A stretch of 64,000 bases of DNA from contig NZ_CP051185.1 in assembly GCF_012516315.1 (NCBI RefSeq), positions 3,151,403-3,215,402 of the forward strand, written 5' to 3'. The stretch is from Limnospira fusiformis SAG 85.79. GTDB taxonomy: Bacteria; Cyanobacteriota; Cyanobacteriia; Cyanobacteriales; Microcoleaceae. Shown here in pieces: positions 19,469 to 28,179 of the stretch. The number at the start of each line of letters is the position of its first letter. Within the stretch, counting starts at the first letter, position 1. The position numbers were made by a program, and so were the translations under genes. The notes below the pieces were generated by a model, which was not told where the DNA came from, made no database searches, and saw only the letters and a list, made by a program, of their open reading frames with translations.

Positions 19469-21136
19469 CAAGACAATCAAGGAAAGAAAACGGCTGGGGT
19501 AGATGGTGTGATAGCGCTATCCCCCAAACACAGGCTGGAAATGACCGAGAGAATAAAAGGAAATCTCAAAGCAAAACCACTGCGACGGGTGTGGATACCT
19601 AAACCCGCTAGGGATGAAAAACGACCGCTGGGAATACCCACAATCCAAGACAGAGCCAGGCAAGCCTTGGTTAAGTCGGCTCTCGAACCCGAATGGGAAG
19701 CGAGATTTGAAAGCACAAGCTATGGGTTCAGACCAGGCAGGTCAGCCCAAGACGCAATTGGTAGAATCTACGTTGCCATAAAAACGAATAGTTACTACAT
19801 TTTAGATGCAGATATAGCGAAATGCTTTGACCGAATAAACCATGATTATCTACTGTCCAAAACTCATTTTCCAAGCATCATGAAAAGAGATCTAAAACCA
19901 TGGTTAAAAGCGGGTGTGCTAGATAACGGCGTATTTGAGGATACAGAAGCAGGGACACCTCAAGGAGGGGTAATAAGTCCACTTATAGCCAACATCGCAC
20001 TGGATGGAATTGAAAGGCTAGTTAAAGGAATGTATCCTAATAAAGGAACGGCTACCCAAGTTGACTTGATAAGATACGCCGATGATTTTGTAGTCATATC
20101 CAAAGACTTAGGAATCATTGAACAGTGCAAAACTGCTATTTCCGAATGGTTAAAACCTACAGGACTAGAAATCAAACCCCAAAATACTCGAATCTGTCAC
20201 ACGCTCAATACGATTGAATATGATGGAAAACTTGAGAAACCAGGGTTCGACTTTCTGGGATTCAACATCAGGCAATATCCAGTAGGAAAATACAAATCTG
20301 GAAAAACAGGTGGGATAGCAAGCCGATTAATCGGACATATAACCCTCATCAAACCCAGTAAGAAAGCAGTTACAGCCCATACAGAAGTGATTAAGGGTGT
20401 AATTCAACAACATAAGACAACACCCCAATCTGCCCTGGTTAGCAAATTAAACCCGATTATTCGGGGATGGTCAAACTACTACTCAGGGGTTGTTTCATCC
20501 GAAACCTTCAACAAACTAGATAATATAGTTTGGCAAATGTTAAGGGCATGGACAGTTTCAAGATGCGGAAAGGCAAATCATGAAAAACTGAGTAATTATT
20601 TCAGACCTGGAACGGTCACGCTCAGTAATAGGAAAGAAAGACATGAAAAATCGATGTTCCAAACCAAAGACGGGTTACGTCTATATAAACACAACTGGAC
20701 ACCAATTGTCAGACATACCCTAGTCCGCCCAGACGCAACACTTTATGACGGTAATTGGACTTACTGGGCAACCAGGAAAGGACAAGCAATCGACACGCCA
20801 AACAGGGTAGCAAAACTACTCAAAAAGCCAAAAGGCAAGTGTACCTGGTGCGGGCAATACTTCACCCCATCAGACTTAGTTGAAGTAGACCACATTGTAC
20901 CTAGAAGCCTCGGCGGAAAGGATGAATACAAGAACCTTCAGCTATTACACCGCCACACCCGCGATGATAAGACGGCGCTCGATAACGCCAACGCTGCATC
21001 CTTAACAATGGAGCAGTCTGCGCGTGCGTCACATCAGGAAGTTTTTCCTGTCTATGCCAATTATCGGGATGTGGAAGCACCACTAGAGCCGTGTGAAGGG
21101 AAACTTTCATGCACGGTTTTGAATGGGAGGGGGTGA
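19433..21136 (+). CDS. ltrA: Group II intron reverse transcriptase/maturase with HNH domain
   Basis: This is a 567-residue intron-encoded protein. RT motifs: 'YGFRPGRSAQDAI' (RT2), 'ILDADIAKCFDRINHD' (RT3), 'GTPQGGVISPLIANIAL' (RT4) and 'IRYADDFVV' (RT5, Tyr at about 215). Domain X (maturase, 'IIRGWSNYYSGVV') follows, then a C-terminal HNH endonuclease ('CTWCGQYF' from about 470, 'VEVDHIVPRS', 'LQLLHRH'). It should splice the intron RNA and copy it into DNA targets. The N-terminal RT0 segment is missing, because the frame starts inside the small repeat. At the other end it reads through domain V of its own intron. It is the only RT in the window with intact YADD and is the best candidate to mobilise the ORF-less introns in trans. 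Confidence 0.85.
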   Translation: MLANSQLNEPAPQDNQGKKTAGVDGVIALSPKHRLEMTERIKGNLKAKPLRRVWIPKPARDEKRPLGIPTIQDRARQALVKSALEPEWEARFESTSYGFRPGRSAQDAIGRIYVAIKTNSYYILDADIAKCFDRINHDYLLSKTHFPSIMKRDLKPWLKAGVLDNGVFEDTEAGTPQGGVISPLIANIALDGIERLVKGMYPNKGTATQVDLIRYADDFVVISKDLGIIEQCKTAISEWLKPTGLEIKPQNTRICHTLNTIEYDGKLEKPGFDFLGFNIRQYPVGKYKSGKTGGIASRLIGHITLIKPSKKAVTAHTEVIKGVIQQHKTTPQSALVSKLNPIIRGWSNYYSGVVSSETFNKLDNIVWQMLRAWTVSRCGKANHEKLSNYFRPGTVTLSNRKERHEKSMFQTKDGLRLYKHNWTPIVRHTLVRPDATLYDGNWTYWATRKGQAIDTPNRVAKLLKKPKGKCTWCGQYFTPSDLVEVDHIVPRSLGGKDEYKNLQLLHRHTRDDKTALDNANAASLTMEQSARASHQEVFPVYANYRDVEAPLEPCEGKLSCTVLNGRG

Positions 21137-21162
21137 AGGCGACTTCACTCTCGACCCCTAAT
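21086..21162 (+). ncRNA. Catalytic domain V and domain VI of intron Q
   Basis: Domain V is the hairpin GAGCCGTGTG...CACGGTTTT (21086-21119) with the conserved AGCCG/CGGTT closing stem. Domain VI follows (21120-21155), and the intron ends in the A-Y dinucleotide AT. It overlaps the C-terminal codons of the RT. Confidence 0.75.
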
Positions 21163-21185
21163 TAATAAACTTTCATCTCGATGCT

Positions 21186-21527
21186 ATGCCGAATCATAAC
21201 TCCTCAGAAACTGAGTTGCTCAAGGCAATTCTGGAGCCGATGTTGGAAGACTTCCAATATTGGTTTGGGCGATCGCGACAACTCCTGGAAACTGAGAACA
21301 TCCCTTTTCTGAGTGAACAGCAACAATCAGAAGTCCTAGATCGCATTAAACAAGCCCAGGAAGAGGTCAACACCGCTAAAACACTGTTTCACGCCACCGG
21401 ATGTCAAGCCGGGATTGAAATGAAGGTGCTAATGCCGTGGCATCAACTCTTAACTGATTGTTGGCGCATTGCTAACCGCTTTCGTTTGGAATCGAAACCC
21501 CAGATCGAAAATGGAAATCCCAGTTAA
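21186..21527 (+). CDS. DUF2605 family protein
   Basis: This is a 113-residue soluble, mainly helical acidic protein ('ELLKAILEPMLEDFQYWFGRSR', 'FLSEQQQSEVLDRIKQAQEEV'). It matches the cyanobacterium-specific DUF2605 family, usually found beside DUF2973, as here. Function is unknown. The ATG is 23 bp downstream of intron Q, so the native promoter has probably been separated from the gene. Confidence 0.75.
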   Translation: MPNHNSSETELLKAILEPMLEDFQYWFGRSRQLLETENIPFLSEQQQSEVLDRIKQAQEEVNTAKTLFHATGCQAGIEMKVLMPWHQLLTDCWRIANRFRLESKPQIENGNPS

Positions 21528-21721
21528 GTTCTAGGGACCCCAGGCTATAGGTAGGTTTTCTCAACTGTTCCTTTCCCGGTTTCGATTTTTAGAGAAACTG
21601 TAGCGGTTGCTCCCTAATTTACGGTAAAGTTGTGGTAAATAGAACAAAATCTTAGCCTCGATTCATTAGCTTTTAACAAGGCCCAGTTTTCATCAATTAT
21701 CCCTACCCCAAGGAGTAAATC

Positions 21722-22033
21722 ATGTTACATCTGCTTTATATTCTGGCTTTTACCACTCTGGCATTTATAGCAGTACGCAATTTAATTCGTAGCCTGTTGA
21801 CTGTTGGTATGGAGTCTCAGCGCTATAATTCTCACTCGGCGGGTGGCTTTAGGTCAGCGGATTCCCGAAATTACCAGAACATCCATCCAGAATTACTAGA
21901 TGAGTCAGGAAATGTACTCAAAGAACCTTTGCTGGTGATGCGTTCCCTCTCAGTCCAAGATGCGCGAACTCAGCTAGATAACCTTTATCAATCTTCCCCC
22001 GGTTCTTCTGAAGAAACTAGAGATGATAGTTAG
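21722..22033 (+). CDS. DUF2973 family small membrane protein
   Basis: This is a 103-residue protein with one N-terminal membrane segment ('MLHLLYILAFTTLAFIAVRNL'), a polar middle, and 'ESGNVLKEPLLVMRSLSVQDAR' near the C-terminus, typical of cyanobacterial DUF2973. It is preceded by AAGGAGTAAATC, a good ribosome binding site. It is paired with the DUF2605 gene 194 bp upstream. Function is unknown; the conserved pairing suggests joint action at a membrane. Confidence 0.75.
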   Translation: MLHLLYILAFTTLAFIAVRNLIRSLLTVGMESQRYNSHSAGGFRSADSRNYQNIHPELLDESGNVLKEPLLVMRSLSVQDARTQLDNLYQSSPGSSEETRDDS

Positions 22034-22136
22034 AAACCAACCATAGAAACCCTAGGGCGGAGGATAGCTTAACCATCTTGAACCTGCCCTTATATTGCCA
22101 TGGAAAAGCTGAAATGTATCAGGTTAATACAACATA

Positions 22137-23168
22137 CAGCCTTTATCTCAATCATTAAGCACAGTAACAACACTTGGTAAACCAGTTATTCAAACACTGT
22201 AAATCCACAAGGCTTACCGCCACTTCTACCAATCTCACTAATAATTCCATGGTCTCCGTCCTGAACTTGCACACTAAACTTTTGAGCTGTGACCACATCA
22301 TCTCTATCGGGTTAAACTCAGGGGAATACACCGGCAGATATTCTACCCTGGCTCCTACTGACTCTATCATTTCTTTGACTTCTTCTCGATGATGAGAATT
22401 TAAGTTATCCATTACCACTACATCTCCTTTTTTTAATTTTGGCAATAAATCTAACTTGATGAATTGGAGAAAATCCTCTTTTTTCATGGACCCTTCTAAT
22501 GTTTGAGTCGCCACCACTCCGGAGAGCTTAATTGCACCAATTATTGTCATTTTTTGACCTCGATAGGATTTCCGCAGTTCATAGACTTTTTTCCCTTTCG
22601 TCGCTCTGGCTAACGGTCTGCTCATCCCTACCCATAACCCACTTTCATCAATAAACACAAGCTTTTCAGGAGCGACATCTCTAATTCTTTACCAATAATC
22701 TACTCGCGCTTTCTGTGCTTCTTCTGTTACTACTTTTTCGCTCCTGTATGTTTTTTTTTGAGACTTATATCGTGCTGCTTTAAAAATCTATCTATCATGG
22801 TCGTACTGACATTTATGCCCAGCTTGTCTCTGAGCTTATCACTATATTGCCATAAGGTCAGGTCGGGGTGGGCTTCTACAATATCTATCACGGCTTCCTC
22901 ATGCTTAGATAAAATGCTTTTCTTTTTAGTGCCACACTTACGAGGAGATAAGTCTCCCGTTAATCGATACTGTTTGACCAGTCGCCTTACCGTGTCTGGA
23001 CTCACCAAAAAGCGTTTCGCTACTTTTCGGATAGAAGTGTCTCCTTTTTCATAGGCTTCTACTATCTTTTTCCGAAAATCTAAAGAGTAACGGCTCATGG
23101 TAGTTGGTTGTGATAACTTATACAATAGCCATACATTATACTGTACTTTGTGTTTTGTGTAAAGGCTG
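22137..23168 (-). mobile_element. IS630-family element of a second type
   Basis: The ends CAGCCTTTAT and its complement TAAAGGCTG form terminal inverted repeats flanked by TA (22135-22136, 23169-23170). It is 1,032 bp, unrelated in its ends to the four other IS630 copies, and holds a broken transposase. Confidence 0.8.
22155..23098 (-). pseudogene. IS630 transposase, second type (frameshift and stop)
   Basis: The N-terminal half ('MSRYSLDFRKKIVEAYEKGD', helix-turn-helix 'RKVAKRFLVSPDTVRRL') runs to an A9 run at about 22751-22759, where the frame shifts. The next stretch carries one further TAA ('RVDYW*RIRDV'). Then the C-terminal half is open: 'LVFIDESGLW', 'DVVVMDNLNSHH' and 'YSPEFNPIEMMW', which supply D, D and E. 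As in the other IS630 type, the break is at a poly-A slippery run. Confidence 0.8.
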
Positions 23169-23314
23169 TATAACAAATCCCCTAATTGATAACTCCTACC
23201 TTTATTAATCTGGCTCCGTGGAGACCCCCACGCAATCAATACCTAAATCCTCACTCTGATTGGTCGTCGGTTGTTCAACCCTAGTCCTAAACCTTTGGGT
23301 TGACACTCCCCTGC

Positions 23315-23574
23315 CTAAAGGCGAGGGGATTCTTCATTCATAGACCCAACTTGCTTTGACAGGATTGCTCCAGCCAGAGTAGAGGTCGAATCTCCTGAAG
23401 CGTTCGGGTAATAGACACATGTTCCGCTATGCCCTAGCGTAGACAAGGCTGACTTCAGGATGTTGAGCGCAGCATTCCAATCCCTATCCAAGTTGAACCG
23501 ACATTGACAAACATGAGTTCGAGTGGATAGGGCTTTTTTGACCACTGCACCACAGTTAGAGCATTCGAGTGAGG
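23315..23574 (-). pseudogene. TnpB (IS200/IS605 family) C-terminal fragment
   Basis: The zinc-ribbon end of a TnpB RNA-guided nuclease: 'LECSNCGAVVKKAL', 'HVCQC', then the RuvC-III Asp stretch 'LDRDWNAALNI', ending '...NEESPRL'. Everything N-terminal is lost because IS630 copy 4 begins at 23577. Just beyond the stop, CCCCTGCCTAAAGGCGAGGGG (21 bases at about 23308-23328, a GC-rich hairpin) marks the right end of the element, where TnpB guide RNAs normally end. Confidence 0.8.
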
Positions 23575-23576
23575 TA

Positions 23577-24533
23577 TAGCATTAGTTAAGGTGGTTAGGA
23601 CGCAGCTTTGAGAACGGAATCCATGGCATCATGGAGAGAATCAAACTGCTCAATACAATGGCGAATGCGGGCTTTCAACCACGACCAACATTTCTCTATC
23701 TTGTTGAGGTCTGGCGAATAAGGTGGTAGATAGAGCAAACGGCATTGAGCCGCCTCCACTAGCTCAGGAATCCGTCCCCCTTTATGAAACGTTGCATTGT
23801 CTAGCACTAGAGTCTGACCTGGCTTCAGTGTTGGAATTAAGATGAACTCCAACCACAACTCAAACACTGTCCGATTACAACAACCCTCAAAGCTAAAGGG
23901 GGCTAAGAGTTGTTGATGACACCATGGGGTCATATAGCTCACCCTGCCCTGCCTCTTCCCTGATTTGAGGGCATGGAAGCGTTTTCCTTCCTGGCAGTAA
24001 TCATAAGGGTAATCCGAGTCCTGACTATTCATGCCGGCTTCATCGAGGTAGACCACTTCTTGTGGCTCCATCTGTTCAATCTGAGCAATAAACTCCTCTC
24101 GCTGTTGCTTCCAACGTTCTTGGTAGCCGTAAGTTTTTTTTCTGGTGAAGCCAATTTTCTTCAAGGCTCTGGATATGGTGCGAGGAGAGATGTCGTCATC
24201 CCAAAGTTCAGCCATTTGAGCGGAGGTTTTGTGGCCATGCTCTTGGGCAAAAGCCTTGAATTTATGCCAGTCGGTAATTTTGTGGTTATTGCCAGGTGGG
24301 TGATTAGGTTTAGGGAGGAAGTCTCCGGTCTGTGCTTTTCTTGGCAGCCAGAGATTGATAGTGTTCCTGCTGACATAGAAAACTTGACTGGCTTCGGTTT
24401 TGGGTATACCGTCTAGTTCAATTGCATCAATAACTTTTTGTCTGAGGTCGTAACTATAGGGGGCTGGCATTTTTGGTCTTCTTAGTCATCTCGTCCTCTC
24501 CATTATACGTCCTAACTTTCCTGTCTGGTGCTA
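23577..24533 (-). mobile_element. IS630-family element, copy 4 (the intact one)
   Basis: TA-TAGCATTAG...GTGCTA-TA, 957 bp. The flanks do not match each other: TnpB lies on the left and a group II intron 3' region on the right. This suggests recombination between copies or a second insertion next to an existing boundary. Confidence 0.85.
23595..24470 (-). CDS. IS630-family transposase, full length
   Basis: This 291-residue transposase cuts and pastes the element at TA sites. An N-terminal helix-turn-helix/Winged-helix pair ('QKVIDAIELDGIPKTEASQV', 'SAQMAELWDDDISPRTISRAL') is followed by the DDE domain with 'VVYLDEAG', 'LVLDNATFHKGG' and 'LPPYSPDLNKIEKCW'. The A-run at about 24133-24140 has eight A's, which keeps both halves in one frame. 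It is the only uninterrupted copy of four in the window and could supply transposase to the others. Confidence 0.9.
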   Translation of the reverse strand: MPAPYSYDLRQKVIDAIELDGIPKTEASQVFYVSRNTINLWLPRKAQTGDFLPKPNHPPGNNHKITDWHKFKAFAQEHGHKTSAQMAELWDDDISPRTISRALKKIGFTRKKTYGYQERWKQQREEFIAQIEQMEPQEVVYLDEAGMNSQDSDYPYDYCQEGKRFHALKSGKRQGRVSYMTPWCHQQLLAPFSFEGCCNRTVFELWLEFILIPTLKPGQTLVLDNATFHKGGRIPELVEAAQCRLLYLPPYSPDLNKIEKCWSWLKARIRHCIEQFDSLHDAMDSVLKAAS

Positions 24534-24683
24534 TAGCTCTGAAAGTTGAGGTCATAAAGCAGGGGATCGTAACCCTGTTCCCAATGACAAAGGGGTATCC
24601 ACATCAGGAGCCGTATGAGGTGAAAGTCTCAAGTACGGTTTTGAAGTGGAGTTGGGGAAGGCGACTTCCCTTTCGACCATAAC
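24534..24683 (+). mobile_element. 3' remnant of an ORF-less group II intron
   Basis: It begins at GCTCTGAAAGTTGAGG directly after IS630 copy 4 and includes domain V (GAGCCGTATGAGGTG...GTACGGTTTT, about 24609-24643). It ends ...TTTCGACCATAAC. All 5' domains are missing. Confidence 0.75.
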
Positions 24684-24714
24684 CGAACTAGGAGCCGTAT
24701 GAGGTGAAAGTCTC

Positions 24715-25785
24715 CTAAGTACAGGACAAAAGTTGTAGAGCCTGGTGAAACCGCCCTGAAAACAAAGGCAGATTAGAGAAAGTGCGGCGTAGAAAATCCA
24801 AGCCAGTGCGGAAAAGACTCTGGGAGCGTCGTCCGTGAGCCTTCAAAGGAATGGGTGAACCTTGGTGAATCCACAAACCCACCTTCATAGCCCAAGTAAA
24901 AGCCAGGCTAAGCAAAGCCAATAAACGGCTCAAGCGCTCAGGGTCCTTAAAGTGAGTCGATTCGAGACAGAAGCCCCGAGTCTTCAAGGCTCCGAAGAGG
25001 TTTTCAATACCCCAACGCCGAGCATAGTCGGGGAGGGCCGTTTCGGGGCAAGCGTTAGTGATGAGAATCAACAACTCCCCCGAATCAGCCAGACGAGAGC
25101 CAATGACGTAAACCTGCCGTCCCCAAACCCAACGGCGACCCGAAAGCTGGCGAAATTCTCCGGGTCGCAGAGAATCAAACATTCGTTCGCCGCTACGCCG
25201 AGTTCCTCCTAACTTAGGACTAATCAGCTCGCTGTGGCGGATGCGTAGGCGGAAAGGAACCTCGGGGTCGATGAGAAGATACGAGAGCCAATCTCGCCCC
25301 ACAAATTCCCGGTCAGCGGTCAGACAAGCCACCTCCACGTCAGGAAATAGTGCCTCGAAGCGGTCGAATAAGTCCATGCGTTCGCCACTGTTGCTATTGC
25401 CCTTTTTGTCAAGCATCGTCCACAGCAGGGGAAAGGCAATCCCCTCGTGGACGACTGCCAACATCAAGATGTTGAAATGGGTTTGACCGAAAGACCAACA
25501 GGTGCGGTCGAGACTAAGAGTCCAAGGTTGGGGAATGTCAATGAGGCTAACGACGAAACGGGCAATCTCTGCCCGGTCAAATTTGAATTGCCGAAAAAAA
25601 CGTTGTAATCGCTGGTAATTTGAGGAAATTTGCACAGGATTTGCGAATACAGTCGCTATTTCCATCAGATTAACCGTCTTTGTTTGGAATAGCGCCATCA
25701 GGAACAGGCAGACAAAGTTTAATCTCGCCCCGTGCCAGGGCAAGTGAGGGCGCAAAGTGTCTCGTAATCGGTTAAGCTCGTTCAT
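24715..25785 (-). CDS. IS4-family DDE transposase
   Basis: This protein of about 356 residues has the IS4 DDE plan: 'LSLDRTCWSFG' (first Asp), 'CLTADREFVGRDW' (second Asp) and the YREK-like 'YARRWGIENLFGALKTRGFCLEST' (Glu). I chose the ATG at 25785 ('MNELNRLRD'); an upstream GTG at 25830 would add 15 residues. The stop codon lies in the terminal inverted repeat. The reading frame is uninterrupted, so the element may be active. It is inserted in the catalytic domain V of a group II intron remnant. Confidence 0.85.
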   Translation of the reverse strand: MNELNRLRDTLRPHLPWHGARLNFVCLFLMALFQTKTVNLMEIATVFANPVQISSNYQRLQRFFRQFKFDRAEIARFVVSLIDIPQPWTLSLDRTCWSFGQTHFNILMLAVVHEGIAFPLLWTMLDKKGNSNSGERMDLFDRFEALFPDVEVACLTADREFVGRDWLSYLLIDPEVPFRLRIRHSELISPKLGGTRRSGERMFDSLRPGEFRQLSGRRWVWGRQVYVIGSRLADSGELLILITNACPETALPDYARRWGIENLFGALKTRGFCLESTHFKDPERLSRLLALLSLAFTWAMKVGLWIHQGSPIPLKAHGRRSQSLFRTGLDFLRRTFSNLPLFSGRFHQALQLLSCT

Positions 25786-25951
25786 GAGAGGGAAGTTTGG
25801 TTTGTGGTAATTCCGATGTAACCCTCTCACCCCAACTTGGCGCTACCCCCCCCACCCCTCGACTTTCACCTCAGCCCGGAGCGCCCCCTTCAGCATTTTC
25901 GGCTAGATTCCCTTTTGGCTAAGACTTTCAGCTTTTTTGTCCTGTACTGAG
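24715..25951 (-). mobile_element. IS4-family element
   Basis: Terminal inverted repeats AGTACAGGACAAAA and TTTTTGTCCTGTACT, with a 9-bp duplication GAAAGTCTC at 24706-24714 and 25952-25960. The element is about 1,237 bp. Confidence 0.8.
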
Positions 25952-26014
25952 GAAAGTCTCACATACGGTTCTGAATGGGAGGGGATGGAGGTGACTCCAT
26001 TCTCGACCCCTAAT

Positions 26015-26132
26015 TCAGATACGACATGAAACTGTAAGACCAAAACTAACGAGGGTTAGTGGAGGCAGGATTCAGCCCAAGAATCCCCACGCCTTTAGGC
26101 TGGGGAGTGTCAAAGAGACCCCTTGGGGATAG
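26015..26132 (+). pseudogene. TnpB C-terminal remnant with IS605-type right end
   Basis: The open stretch reads 'IRHETVRPKLTRVSGGRIQP' and ends shortly after the hairpin CCCCACGCCTTTAGGCTGGGG (21 bases), which resembles the right end of the minus-strand TnpB at 23300. It forms the 3' exon of the intron remnant that ends at 26014, so that intron had apparently inserted in a tnpB gene. Confidence 0.55.
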
Positions 26133-26281
26133 GGAGTGGCTGCTAAACGTTAATCCTTTAAAAAGGGTTGGATAAACATGATCACATCTGTCTATTTTAA
26201 CTGAAACGCTAGAATAGTTCTGGTTGTGGAACTTGTTTGGGTCTAAGAAATTCTCGAAACTGTGTTGAAATTATGGATGAT

Positions 26282-27169
26282 GTGCGAGACGTTCAGGCAT
26301 GAAATAAGGTTGCAATACCCGAAATCACCGCATGGTGGGACTTCCACCCCTTGGTGGAATATAGGGAGTCGCATCTCTGACCATCCCATAACTGTTTATA
26401 TGTCCCGACGCTTGGAGAAATCTAAGCAAGGCAGGAGACCCAAGGTCAAGACAGAACGTTTGAACGGTGGAAGTAGTGACCCACCTAGTATAGCAGGAAG
26501 TTGAGAGTAACGGCGATAGCCACCCCCAGTTTTAGGAATCACAACCCGTCAGACTGAAGCGGGGAACGGAAGGCGTGAGGGAAAACCTATTCCCAAAATC
26601 CGACCACTGCCAACCATCCATGACTAAGGAAATCTGAATGTTCCGACTTGAACCATCGTAATAGTTTGGTAGCGAAATAGGTTGATACGCTGCGTCCAAA
26701 TGGGCAAGGGGAAAAGTAGGATAATCTTATCAATACCTACACAGACCTTTAAAAGTACCCCGGTGGAGAGGACAAGTCTAAAGATGGAATGCCCGTATAA
26801 ACGGAACGTTTAAACCCCTTTTAGGCTCTCAAGTGGCAGGATGTACCTGCGGAGTAGTGAAAGTGTAAGCGTATACCTTTAAGGGGAAAGGATGTGACTG
26901 AAAGCCAATGCCTAACTGTAATGGTTAGGATATGCCCACTAGTCACGGTGTGGATATAGAGACCGCGACAAGTAAGAGTTTGATGACGAAAGCGAGTTTA
27001 AAGACTACGTGTTGTATTTAGCTCCCAAAGTTGAGGTCACAAAGCGGGGGGTAGTAGCCCTGTTCCTATTGACAATTAGGGTATCTACATCAGGAGCCGT
27101 GTGCTGGGAAACTCGCAAGCACGGTTTTGAAGTGGAGTTGGGGAAGGTGACTTCTCTTTCGACCATAAC
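26282..27169 (+). mobile_element. Solitary ORF-less group II intron 'R'
   Basis: This uninterrupted 888-base intron runs from GTGCGAGACGTTCAGG to TTTCGACCATAAC, with domain V at about 27092-27127 (GAGCCGTGTGCTGGG...CACGGTTTT). It is nearly identical to intron M (888 bases without its guest), so one derives recently from the other or from a common donor. It is inserted about 80 bp upstream of the MBL hydrolase gene, in sense orientation. Confidence 0.88.
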
Positions 27170-27252
27170 CAATCAGTCATAACAGTAACTAGGGAGTATT
27201 GGGTCTCAAGTGTTGCTTATCTCACTGCTGTTCAACCTCTGTATCAGTTAAA

Positions 27253-28164
27253 ATGCCAGTTTATGATCGACCTGTTAAAAATCCTCAAGTTTCCGATAAT
27301 AATGCGATGAATGATAATTCGGCTCCTGTGGAGTTTTCTGTACAGTTTTGGGGGGTGAGGGGAAATATTGCTACCCCTGGCCATAAAACTGTTCGATATG
27401 GGGGGAATACCTCCTGTGTCGAAATGCGTCTGGGAAATCAACGTTTTATTTTTGACGGAGGGACTGGGTTAAGAGTTTTGGGTTTGGATCTGCTCAAACA
27501 AATGCCCGTTGAAGCCTCTGTCTTTTTTTCCCATACCCACTGGGACCATATCCAGGGGTTTCCTTTCTTTGTGCCAGCATTTATCCCGATTAATCGCTTT
27601 CATATCTATGGGGCGATCGCTCCTGATGGCTCAACGATTAAGGAACGCCTGTCTGATCAAATGGTACATCCTAATTTCCCGGTTCCCATGCACGTCATGC
27701 AATCAGATCTGAAATTTTATGATCTGATCCCTGGGGATGTGATTGCTTTGTCCGATGGCATTAAAATCGAAACGGCTCCTCTAAATCATCCTAATATGGC
27801 GGTCGGCTATCGGGTTACTTGGGAAGGCCGTACAGCGGTTTACTGTAGTGATACAGAGCATTTTCTCGATCGCTTTGATAATAATGTTCTGCACTTGGCT
27901 CGCAATGCCGACTTGCTGATTTATGATGCTACCTATACTAATGAGGAGTATCATGATCATAAGTGTCCCAAAATCGGGTGGGGACATTCTACCTGGGAGG
28001 TAGGGGTAGAAATTGCCAAAAAAGCGGGTGTTAAGCAGATAGCCATGTATCAACATGACCCATCCCACGATGATGATTTTCTCGATCACGTCCAACTTGA
28101 ACTTAAGGCTGCTTTCCCCCAGGGGGTTGTTGCCAGAGAAGGTATGGTCATTACCCTAGAATAA
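27253..28164 (+). CDS. Metallo-beta-lactamase-fold hydrolase
   Basis: This 303-residue cytoplasmic protein has the MBL metal-binding motif 'FFSHTHWDHIQGFPFF' (HxHxDH), further ligands in 'APLNHPN' and 'YCSDTEH', and 'DATYTNEEY'. It resembles the RNase Z/PhnP-like branch of the superfamily, with the N-terminal 'VRFWGVRG'-type start ('SVQFWGVRGNIATPG') common in bacterial signalling-associated MBL proteins. The substrate cannot be read from sequence. I chose the ATG at 27253; the frame is open further upstream to intron R but that stretch looks non-coding. Intron R lies in the leader and would have to splice for a native 5' UTR. Confidence 0.85.
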   Translation: MPVYDRPVKNPQVSDNNAMNDNSAPVEFSVQFWGVRGNIATPGHKTVRYGGNTSCVEMRLGNQRFIFDGGTGLRVLGLDLLKQMPVEASVFFSHTHWDHIQGFPFFVPAFIPINRFHIYGAIAPDGSTIKERLSDQMVHPNFPVPMHVMQSDLKFYDLIPGDVIALSDGIKIETAPLNHPNMAVGYRVTWEGRTAVYCSDTEHFLDRFDNNVLHLARNADLLIYDATYTNEEYHDHKCPKIGWGHSTWEVGVEIAKKAGVKQIAMYQHDPSHDDDFLDHVQLELKAAFPQGVVAREGMVITLE

Positions 28165-28179
28165 GCTAACTTCTATAAT

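Larger units (their letters stand above)
16673..21162 (+). mobile_element. Outer ORF-bearing group II intron 'Q' with two nested introns
   Basis: The 5' end is GTGCGAGACGTTCAGG at 16673, and the 3' end is domain V (21086-21119) plus domain VI ending CGACCCCTAAT at 21162. Guests are intron Q1 (17279-18208), at the end of the 5' ribozyme domains, and intron Q2 (18516-19386), in the intron-encoded protein gene; a 61-bp repeat lies at 19408-19468. Without Q1 and Q2 the intron is 2,689 bases, a usual size for an ORF-bearing intron. It sits in the intergenic space between thrS and the DUF2605 gene, 23 bp before the latter's start codon. Confidence 0.85.
24684..26014 (+). mobile_element. Domain V-VI remnant of another group II intron, split by an IS4 element
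   Basis: GAGCCGTATGAGGTGAAAGTCTC (24691-24714) is the left half of a domain V. Its right half, AAAGTCTCACATACGGTTCTG, follows the IS4 at 25953, then domain VI ends CTCGACCCCTAAT at 26014. GAAAGTCTC is present on both sides as the IS4 target duplication. The preceding remnant (24534-24683) had apparently been inserted just upstream of this domain V. Confidence 0.75.
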
